Position numbers and translations under genes: made by a program. Source: Paraphaeosphaeria minitans (lineage: Eukaryota; Ascomycota; Dothideomycetes; Pleosporales; Didymosphaeriaceae). From it: DNA of 64,000 nucleotides. The notes under the pieces are model-generated. The model was not told the origin of the DNA. It made no database searches and saw only the letters and a program-made list of their open reading frames with translations. Location of the stretch: contig WJXW01000008.1 of assembly GCA_015832175.1 (NCBI GenBank), positions 2,446,800 to 2,510,799 of the forward strand, written 5' to 3'. Positions 51,101 through 60,900 of this stretch are shown piece after piece. Every line of letters begins with the position of its first letter. Positions within the stretch are counted from its first letter, which is position 1.

Positions 51101-53156
51101 GAGTCTTGTAATAGTGCCACTCGCAGCCTTACGTATAGATATACTTTAACACTATGTAACCCTACGCATACGTGCTATAGTGTAGAAGTAGGGCTCATAT
51201 AATGAGTAGGTGGCCATTGTACTTATAACTCTAGAGAATATGGCTAGCGATAGTTTCCAGGCTTACGTATGTAGGTAGAAGTCGTTAGGCGTACTAGAGC
51301 GAATAGTGGTGGACGAATTTCACTATATTATTCTCCCTAATATGGCATACCGCCCTTATCTCTGTAACCTATATTGGTTAATATAGTACGAAGTCCCTCT
51401 AACTTTACTTACTATAACCCTACCTCTAGATAATTAGCACTAAGCGTTTTAATTACTAGGCCTCCCTATAGACATAAACCCTTATAGGGAATCTACACCT
51501 CATAGTAATATCTAATATAAGGTCTACAGCGTCCCACTCTTAATAAGCACCACAATAATAGATATAGTAGAGTACATATAACGGGCTCTGTAAAAATTTA
51601 AAAAGGTTCTTATCTATATTAACCTTGTTTTAATAGTAGATGCCCTAGTCTAGGGCCTAGACTGCTTAAGATACCACAGCCAAATAAAAGAGGGCGAGAA
51701 GGGAACGAGCTTGGACCTATTCCTATAACAATTAGAAGGCGCCATAATTGCGACTAGCGTATTAATAGAAGGCCTCCATGTCCCAGACATCCAGGTAGTT
51801 ATTAGGTTCGCTCTACCAGCCAGTCTAATTAGTCTTATATAAGAATTTGGCAGGGTTGCCTGGGACCAGGAACTAGGCACTGCACGCCTGGTGCTTAGTA
51901 AGTAAGTCTTGAATATATACTTTAATAAAGCCAGTTAGGATGCTTAGCTGGCTATACTAGCCTACATATAGGACTCTACCCACCAACTAGTCTGCCGTTG
52001 TAGTATTATTAATTGTTATCTTAATAGTAATAAGATAAGGAAGATGTGTAAAGTATCTAAGTAGGCTTGTAATATATACTTAGACTCGATTTACTTTCTA
52101 TCTAATTTACCCTACGTGTAAAGTTTATTAATTACACTAGGAAGACTCTAAGGTGTAGTAAGGGGGCTGCTGCAAAATGTGCCTTTAACGCCTATTTAGG
52201 CCAGGTATAATATAAACTCCTTACTAGCCTACATAATAGGTACCCAGAGTAGTGACTATTATGTTTCATTATCTAGAAAACGCCTACTATCTCTAACACC
52301 TAGTTAATTAACTAGGCTAGCCAGCCTATAGATAGATCCAGGTCTCCTTCTAATATATGTAGGAACCACGTTAGGTTCCCCTGCCAAATATTTATTTATT
52401 CCTAGTTAGTTTTTCTCCAGCTCCCTAGTTACTGTGCTAATTGTATACACAGCAAACCCATATTAAAAGGCACTAGCCACACCTTTTAGAGCAGCCCACT
52501 AAGAGAGGGAGCTGGACTTCTTTTAATATAGAATAGAAGAGGCTAGGAAGAGAAGAGGTAGGATCTTTAGGGAAGAGATACCAGCTTATTTTAAATACTA
52601 GAGACTTTACTATATAGCTTGCTTTGTTGAATAGAAGCCCTTTAACTATAGCCAGGATTAATGTGCCATTGTTACTAGACAAAAGATAACCTACTTAGGG
52701 AACACTGTTATGTCCTATCGCGTTTAAATAGGAAATAAATAGGGTAAAGGCAACTACTGGGCCTACCTTCTCTTAGCAAATTACTGCCCTAGGTGGCTTA
52801 TACTAGGATTTAACCAGATTTGAACGGGACCATTAAAAGACACTTTATATATTAACAAATTCGCTATTTGAGATATATAGGCGATCCTGTAGGATAAGTG
52901 CCCAAAGGCGAAAGAGCTGTGGAGTCGTAATATTAAAGTAATTAAAAGTAAGGACTGGGATCCTAAGAGTACTAATGCATTCCAGTAACACTTTATTAGT
53001 GTTGTTAATTTTAGTAACGACCACAAGGCGGGAAAGATTATTCTTGGCCTTAACTGGCTAACGTAGACCTACTATATGTCTAAGCGCCATGCGGAGTTAT
53101 AGTAGGACTACCCTAGCCAAAGAGCTGGTGGAACCCCTTCCGCGATACCAATTTAA
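48171..53156 (+). pseudogene. RIP-broken OrsD/RecQ-type helicase Q, copy B
   Basis: Starts at ATG 48171; about 1660 codons to TAA at 53154-53156. The N-terminal Cys/His region (SYCCRHCTYIATG near 48440-48480) resembles the OrsD zinc-finger domain. The middle region has an 83-codon open stretch (49815-50066). The helicase core shows FGCDAQFRGI as a Q-motif-like site near 50955, a degenerate motif I (STRASKSL) near 51040-51062, and motif II DEFH at 51312-51323. The second RecA-like lobe holds IIATSVLIEGL near 51740 and motif VI QEFGRVA near 51838-51860. DNA unwinding would be the ancestral role. Dead by RIP; DEFH instead of the DE(A/C)H of RecQ may be lineage-specific. Confidence 0.85.
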
Positions 53157-53436
53157 ATATAATATAGACACAATAATAGAAGGTTTAAAGTAGGTAACGC
53201 ATACTATAGGACTAAAGGAAACATAAGAATCCATATCTATTATATAGGGTATAAGTAAGGTAAATTAAGGGGAGAGGCTGTCTTGTAAACATATTAGGGT
53301 TTAAAATAGAATAGAAGAGCGTTAGGCATGCGTCTAGCGTGAGTGGGAGTGTATTTATAACCCCTAGTAATAGTAATTAAATGTGTTACGAAAGGAAGTA
53401 ATACTAAGCTAGAAAGACTACTCTTAAGGTGTAAAT
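53157..53436. other. Gap between Q and R, copy B
   Basis: About 280 bp. The minus strand can be read as a C-terminal extension of R through RIP-type stops. No distinct gene or site is supported. Confidence 0.35.
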
Positions 53437-54779
53437 ATGTCTACTAGGCTTAGCTATAGTAAGCGAGCTGGCACGAGCTTAGTGTTGCCTTTGCCCTTGT
53501 TATCCCTACTATCCTCGCCCTCCTTGCCCTTGCCCTCGCCTTTGCCTTCCTCGCCCTTCTTGCCCTCTTTGCCCTCTTTACCCTCCTCGCTCTTCTCTTC
53601 GCTATTAGCAGCCTCCTTTATCTACGTAGGTAGCGCGGGTGCGACCACCTTAATAAGTAGCGTATCCTTGTCGCTAATAGGCTTACCCACTAACCTGTCT
53701 ACGCCCAATTACGCACTTAGCCTCTGGCTTATCTAGTATACCTTTAGGTTAACCTTCTTTACCGCCTCTAGCTAGAGGTTTTACTTTCCAACACGCAGCG
53801 TTTGCTCTACCCACTTATAGGCGACGTTACTAGGGATTAGGCATAAGAAGCCCTAGTTAAGGATTTTGGCGGTATTATACTACTAAGTAGCTTAGTTTAG
53901 GCGTAGCTTCCACGCGTTCCGCGCCAATGTGGGCAGCTTACAGCTAGGAGGCATAACTATTTAGATGAGCGCAGTAATAGCCTTACTATTATATTACTTA
54001 AGTGGCACCCCTTTTACTGCTAGCTTAGCTATCTTATTAGCGTAGGCACACCTATAGAAGGCTATTACCTAGTAGTACTTAATATACATAGCTACTACAC
54101 AGCACTTATAGTGCTTAACTAAATAGTGCGTAGTAGTAAAGGTTTTATCTACTACACTTCTAGGTGCGTAGGACATAGCCTATGTTACCTATATAGTACC
54201 TGCTTCGCCCACTAGCAATGCCCCTAGCTGGCTAGAGATAGGGAAGGGGCTACTATAAAAGCGCTAGGGGGCTTTGCGTAGAAGAGAGATAGGATAGTAG
54301 TTAGGAGTGGACCTACTTAGTAGGTAGAGAGGTAGAAGTAAAGATAGAGGGCTACTACGTACGCCTTAAGGAGGGCTCTTAGGCTAAAGGAGGCACCCTA
54401 CTTAGGTCTTTAATATTGTTATTATTAGCGTTCTAATAGTTAGGATCTATAGTAAGTTACTAGGCAGCAGCAATAAGATATTGCTATGCGTTATTAGGCA
54501 GCGTGTTAGGGGGGAGCATCTAGCAAATTAGACTAATAGTAGATAGGAGCGATAGAGCAATTAGGACTAGCTTATAGTGGCTGGCGTTATTAGGAAGTAA
54601 CTATCTAGCGCTGTAATAGGGGGTTTGTAAGCTTTGCTAGTGTAGTAGGACAGTAAGCTAGCGTGCGAAGAGCTATTTATACGCTTTATTAGAGGGGTTA
54701 TAACTAAAGTTATAAAAAACGCGACCTTTAGCGGCCAGAGGAAAGCTACAGGGGCCACCATTATGGTGAGCGGTAGCAT
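53437..54779 (-). pseudogene. Unrecognised RIP-broken gene R, copy B (internally deleted)
   Basis: Minus-strand frame from ATG at 54779, open for 70 codons, then RIP-interrupted. The central part reads SVVDKTFTTTHYLVKHYK near 54120-54165. The C-terminal part carries the Lys/Glu/Gly-rich low-complexity tract (complement of 53490-53600). Compared with copy A, about 370 bp are missing near 54268. The deletion is not a multiple of three, so the frame would be broken even without RIP. Family unrecognised. Confidence 0.45.
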
Positions 54780-54789
54780 CCTTAAGGAC

Positions 54790-56630
54790 AGCTATCTAAT
54801 ATATATTTGAGCGGGAAGTAGTAGGTGAGATAGAAAAAAGTAGGATAGAAAGTAGTAGGTAGAGAAGATATAGTAACGCGCTAAGCACCCATGCTTGTGC
54901 TCTACTGTATATTTGCAACCCACGCGCTGTTATAATTAACACTTACGATACTGCCAAAGTATTTAAACTAATAGCAAACACGTAAACTAAGGTAAATTAA
55001 CTTAACGTAAGCTGGTATTAAGTAACGGCAATTTATAATAATTCAGGCAAGGTAGTGGGGTGCAAATCTCTAAGATATAGTACTATAAAGCGCCAATCTA
55101 TGTACTTATATTAGACTAACCATTTGAACTGTACACAAATTGTGTCCAGTTTAAATAGTTATTTATAAGTAAGCATACTTTCTCTTACGTTGAGCGCAGC
55201 TACCTAGCGTAGTATATAAGAAAAGAAGTATATAAACGTAGAGCTAGGCGTATCTCTAAGACATGCTGCCATATTTATTAACTTACAGCCAGCTCCCTGC
55301 CAACCTGTGTAGCCAAAGCCAGCACAGATAGGACTGACATACACGAACTAATACGAATTAACGCGAATAACGCAAATTAATAGAAAGCAGCGTAGATTGG
55401 CACTAATTCTATAGCGATTACATAGAAGGTAAGGACCTAGATAGGCCGCTCGTAACTTACTAGGACTTACAGGCATGCCCCATAAATAGAAAGGATCTAG
55501 ATAAGCCACTTGTTCCTTAACTTAACAGCAATTAACGCTAATTGCCAAGAAGCAGCGCAAATTACTACCATGTAAACTTATAGATGCGAATAAGCTGCTG
55601 CTTCACTATACTGTATTATATAAGAAAGAGGGCTTTGTAAGCAAAGGTCCTAGTAACGCGAATTAACGCGAATTAACGTAAATTAACGCCAATTAACACA
55701 AATTAATAGGAAGTAGCGCAAATTGCCACTATATTAACTTACAAATTACAAGGATCTATATAAAAGTATTAAAACTATTCTACCCAGAGACTACGCTTTA
55801 GATTATAGATAAGGAAGATATAAATAAGCATTTTACACTTAGGCAAATAGGCTATCTTAACGCGAGTTTACGTAAACTAACACAAAGCAGGGTGCATTGG
55901 CACTAAGTTAGTACTAACCCTAATACATAGTAAGCACCTGGATAAGCTGCCTATTCTTTATTAGAGGACTTACAGGTATGCCCCATAGATAAAAAAGATA
56001 TAGATGAGCTGCTTATTCCTTAAATTAACGCGAATTAACGCGAATTAATAAGAAGCAGCGTAAATTAGCACCAAGTCTATACCAACCCCAATATATAGTA
56101 AGCACCTAGATAAGCCGCCTGTTCTTTATTAGAGGACTTATAGGCATGCCCTATAGATGGCAAAGATCTAGATGTGCCGCTTATTCCTTATTTAAGGACG
56201 TTTAGCCATGCCCTATGGACAGGAAGTTGTTGTCTATGGGACAAGGATATAGTATAGCTGTAGGGGCTGTATTACAATATAATTAATAGAGCTAGTATAA
56301 GTAGTAAGACCTCCTAATTATGCAAATTAGAGACATTAACGCTAGTTCATACGAATTAACGCCAATAAAGAGGAAGTAGTATAAATTACTACTATATTAA
56401 CTTGCAGATAGCAAGGATGTAAATACACTACTACTTTACTATACAGAATTAGGTGAAAAAGAGGGCTATGTGAGCAAAGGCCCAGATTAATGTAAACTGG
56501 CGCCATATATAGCGAATTAAAAGGGAACAGTTTACGTAGAGCTCTCTAGGGCTGGCAGCTTAAACTTTAGAGCCTGTAGGGAACACCCATACACGTGCCT
56601 ATAAGAACCTCAACACTATACCTACTCCGC
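54790..56630. repeat. Field of short interspersed repeats, copy B
   Basis: Copy of 23250-25100. Five AACGCGAATT-type 10-mers stand in tandem at 55655-55704. The roughly 90-bp GGCATGCCC module recurs near 55433, 55930 and 56100. No gene is visible. Confidence 0.75.
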
Positions 56631-56639
56631 CTTACGCAC

Positions 56640-57135
56640 TGTTACAGTTAGCCTATAAGTAGAATAGAGTCTTCTATAGCCTCCTGTAATAAGTACCCTT
56701 AAGAAAGTAAGTCTATATAATAGATTTAAAGCTTAGTGTACTTAGTTTTTTTTAGAGGCCAGATCCACTACTCTAGACATTGAAAAAATAACCACACAGT
56801 AAGACGTTACAAAAGAACAATGCCTATACTTAGAAATCTATAGAAGAGTATAGTTCTATCCCTTACGTACCACCTGTTTATTAGTAAGGCGGTAGAAGTA
56901 GACTAGATAGAGTGTAACACCCCAAGAGTAGGCGTGAGCACAGGCCATTTTCTGTGTAATTGGAATATCTTATTAAGGTATACACCTCCTACTGCTACTA
57001 CGCTTATCTACACTAGAGACGTTATATCCAGCAAGGGTCTAAAGGATACAGAAGTAGGGTAGTTACCCTATAGAGCCAAATATAAAGTAATCTCTTATTA
57101 ACTTTAACATAAGGCGCTCTGCCAGGCCAAGTAAG
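56640..57135 (+). pseudogene. Short RIP-interrupted frame T, copy B
   Basis: A frame of about 160 codons with RIP-type stops only, rich in Gln, Arg and Ser, reading for example SIPYVPPVY near 56855. No domain recognised. It is preserved in the same place in both Q blocks, but that follows from the duplication and is not independent evidence of a gene. Confidence 0.32.
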
Positions 57136-57641
57136 GAGAAATAAGTAAATTAACGTAGAGTAACAAAAGACAGCGTAAATTAGCACTAGGTGACAGTAAT
57201 GTACGATAATTTGGGCGAGGCGGTAAGGGTAATATATAGGAAATATAGTCTAGCGAAGCGCTAACGCGTATACTTATATTAGAGTAACCTCCTTACGCTT
57301 TAATATTAACTAGTTCGCGTAGGTTTTAATTACTAAGCGTGCTTTGGCTAAGACTAGCTAGCCTATATAGATTAAGAAGGAGCGTAGTAGTAGAGTTAAA
57401 AAGTAGGGTAAGAGCTTCTAAGGCTAGTGCGCCTAAACCCTAGATATAGCTATAAGCGCTATGCCTGGGATTTAGCAGACTGCGATGTAAGGGGTAATAG
57501 CGCGAATATAAATAGTAATTTGTAACAATTTAGGCGAGGCCAGGCCTAGTAATATAACGAAAAAACTTAGCGTATAACTGCGCCTCTACAGTTAACTAGC
57601 GTAGATACTGCCTGAGTTCTTTTGTTAATGTTCCTTAGCGC
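57136..57641. other. Gene-free right end of the Q block, copy B
   Basis: About 500 bp with two copies of the ATAATTTGGGCGAGGCGG-type module (near 57205 and 57520) and no supportable gene. It ends at the left boundary of the intact TLH unit. Confidence 0.5.
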
Positions 57642-57907
57642 CTACCCAAGAGGAAGAGGCGTCGGTGGTCACAGACGCGCTAAGATTGGCTTAGCGTTAG
57701 GGTTAGAGTTAACGAATTAGGTAGGATTTGATACCAGAAACGCGTTAGACTAGGGGCAGAAACAATCCTATTCCCCAGCTATTTCTATTTCTTTCTCATT
57801 CTAATTCATCTCAACGTAACCTCTTATACTAATCTACCATCTCTTATTCACAAAATAGGATGGTGGTGGCGCAGGGTTTAGCCATTACTTTTTACTACTA
57901 ATTCGCG
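57642..57907 (+). promoter_or_regulatory. Leader/promoter region of the intact TLH gene
   Basis: 266 bp between the unit boundary and the ATG. It holds a pyrimidine-rich tract at about 57771-57820, a feature common in filamentous-fungal promoters, and a telomere-like TTAGGGTTAG at 57697-57706. No clear TATA box is placed at a convincing distance. Because the unit boundary is so close, the promoter is either this short region or lies in the Q block. Confidence 0.5.
57697..57706 (+). other. Telomere-like motif TTAGGGTTAG in the TLH leader
   Basis: Ten bases matching one and two-thirds telomere repeats, in the same orientation as the end telomere. The inner TLH leaders keep the motif (about 6724, 13044 and 39899). 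Confidence 0.8.
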
Positions 57908-60900
57908 ATGGAGTTCTGCTGGGACGCTCGAGCTTCCGCGTCAAGCCCAGCTAACAGAGTACTAACATCACCACATCAACAGAACTCTCAGCAGCAACAG
58001 CAACTAGCAGGAGAAAACTTAGCGCAAGCTAATATACAAAAGTATATTCATTTTGTTAAGGAGTACGGCGTGCTTTGCTGCAGCGAGCACAAAGCCGGCA
58101 TAGAAAATCTCGATGTACATCTCCGTCAAAAGCATAGTGTACCAGTTAACGAACGGAGGAAATTCATTGAAAGCTGCGCTCTTTTGAGAAGACAAGGGCT
58201 GGGCAGCGTTACGCTACCAGACGCTGGCGGACCGCCAATCCAGGTCCTAGGAGCGCCGTTGGACGGCTTCCAATGCAAGCAGCCAGCATGCAGCTATCTT
58301 ACGCGAAACAAGGGCCAGATACGACTACACTGCAACAGTCATGGGTTAGCGTTCAAGACGGGATCAGATGCGCTCTACCAGAAGGTAAAGATGCAGTCTT
58401 TCTTCCCCGCTTCAGGACGGCAGCGGTACTTTGTAGTTTGCGTCCCCGATGTAGCGGACAGCGGAGCAGACGCTAGGGCGCATAAAGAAGAGGTGGAAGA
58501 CATTCTGGCAGAGTACGCGCGAACGCAGGAGGAGAGGAAGCGGCAAGAGCAGGTGATGGATGCAGAAGTCGCAAAGACAGACAAGACAGGCTGGTGGAAG
58601 TTTACAGAGTGGCCAGAGCACTTTGCGAACCGCAACTGCGTGCACCTTGCCCACGCGATCCGGCTGCCGCGCCGGGACGAGCCCAAGCTGCAGAAGGCCG
58701 CGCGGGCTGTGGAGCAGCTGGTGGAGCAGAGCGTCCGAGGGCTGTCCTCGCTACCACGTGAGACCCGACGATGGGTGAAGAGTGCGCAGGCCAACGAGAT
58801 CCACCAGCAGCCGATAGCCCGACTGCAGAACCCAGAGAGCCAGGCGCGCTATGCTGGGTACATTGTGATGTTCGTGTGCTATGTCCTACGTATCGTCGCC
58901 GCCGAAGAAGCGGACAAGGAGAGCGAGGACACGGAGAGTAGCGAGGGCAGCAGCACCGACGACAGCAGCGACGGCGACGGCAGCAGCAGCGACTGCAGTG
59001 ATGAGAGCCCGCCCGAGGCCCACACAGGTCGCCGAGTCAAAGTTGATCCCATGAAGGACGCGCGGGAGATGTTCCCATGGAAAGAGGACCAAAAGCTGCT
59101 GGCCACCATGCTCTGGGAGGCCCTGGACAGCAACGACGAAGCCGGCCACATCGTCCTAGTGCGCCGGATGCTTAGTACGTTCATCATGACGACCTACATC
59201 CGCAGTCCGTTTGAGAGCGGGCTCGTTCACTTTGCTGCTGTGCTTGGGTTCGATTCAGAGACACGTCGACTGCGCACCGCGAAGAACTATTCGTATCTAG
59301 TGGCTGGGATGGTGTACTGCGTTCGGGTGATCAGTGTCGAACACCTACTTCCGCCCGCGCAACGGGAACAGCAGGGCTTGGTGGAACGTGACCACTATCT
59401 TGACCTGAGAAAGCGCTTCCTAGCGGACGGGTCCTTCAGCCCGACGAGCCAGCTGCTTAGTCTGCTGGCCTATGGCAAGTTCATCGGCATGAATACCGGC
59501 AACGCGGGCAACGCCTTCTGGTCAGAGGATAAGAAGATCTTCTGCCTCAACGGTAGACCCATCGTTATACACCATTTCCAGCTGATGGCCCAAGAACTGT
59601 TGACCGAGCTGGAGGACCTGCTCTGGGGTGAGCTGCTCTGGGTCCGCAGTCCCGGTCAGCGTTTCCCGATCCGGCTCGACCTGATTCAGGACGATGTCGC
59701 GTGCACACGACGCGGCATGTCCTTTGTCACGCACGGGAACAACGGCCTGGAGAATGGCTTGCGATGGATGCTCGAACGGATGATGCAGGACGAGCAGGGT
59801 CGGAAGCTCCGCTCCGGAGATGGGACTTGGAACGTTGCACGCGTGAAGCTGTACCTGCGCAGTGTCAAGCGCTTCAAGGAGCTGGAGCTTGCCAATCTCC
59901 ACATTGACGAGGGAATGCCAGGTCGGGGCACCGAGATCACGTCGATGCGGTTCCGCAACGGAGCACTGCAGGACCGCAACCTCTTCGTGATGGACGGACA
60001 GATCATGACGGTGGTCCGTTACTACAAGTCGCAGTCGCAGTTCGACAAGCCCAAGGTCATCCCAAGGTTCCTGCCCTCGCGGCTCTCGCAGGTGCTCGTT
60101 GTGTACCTGGCGTACGTGCAGCCGTTCGAAGAGTACCTGACCGTGGAGGTGCTGGGCGGCAGCTTCACCGACTACCTGTGGGCCAACGAGCAGGGTCCGT
60201 GGCACACGGATCACCTGACGCGGGTGCTGAAGCGCGAGACGGGCAAGCACCTGGGGGTGGCGCTGAACACGCTCGACTACCGACACACGGCGGTGGGGAT
60301 TGGGCGGGAGGTGGTTGGGGATGTGTTTGGGCGGGGTTACCAAGACGAGGTGGGTGAGATTGAAGAGCCCGAGGTCGACGAGGACGGTGAGAGCCCGTTG
60401 GAGCTGCAGAGCGCGCGGACGACCAAGATCGGCCTGGCCAACTACAGCGTGCCCATCGATATTGTGAAGCATCTCAGCATGCGTTCGATCGAGACCTTCC
60501 GGCCGCTCAGTCGGCGCTGGCACGAGTTTCTAGGTGTGGATGGGCACGAGGTACGACCCAGTGCAGCCAGGAAGCGGCGATGGGAAGAAGAAGGAGACGG
60601 TCAAGACAAAGGGAGAGATGATCTCGCCGTGGTCGTGCCGCAGAAGAAAACCAAACCAGGGGGTGTCACTGCGAGTGCGATGTCTAGAGCGATGCAGCAG
60701 GCACTTGGCCAGGCTACTGCATCGTTCAAGTCGGACGAGCAGGAACAGGCCATGTTCGCTATGGTGAACGGTCAGACACCGCTGGTGGTCGTGCTCCCCA
60801 CAGGTGGAGGCAAGAGTCTGCTGTTCATGGTGCCGGCCTGCCTCGACCATGCTGGCGTGACCGTGGTTGTGGTGCCGTTCCGCGCGCTGATCGAGGACCT

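Larger units (their letters stand above)
45944..57642. repeat. Segmental duplication, right arm (Q block), copy B
   Basis: Counterpart of 14042-26108, less mutated and about 370 bp shorter inside R. Its left end lies in the tail of TLH copy 3 and its right end touches the left boundary of the intact TLH unit. Confidence 0.9.

Noticed and set aside
53437..53736. A 99-codon plus-strand frame rich in Leu, Pro and Ser (also 21580-21825)
   Set aside because: It is the antisense reading of the Lys/Glu/Gly-rich tract of gene R. The minus-strand frame can be followed much further, so this is a shadow.
59522..60523. A 333-codon open frame on the minus strand
   Set aside because: It is antisense to the intact TLH gene. 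The GC-rich coding strand leaves long open shadows in other frames; it has no motif and no independent support.
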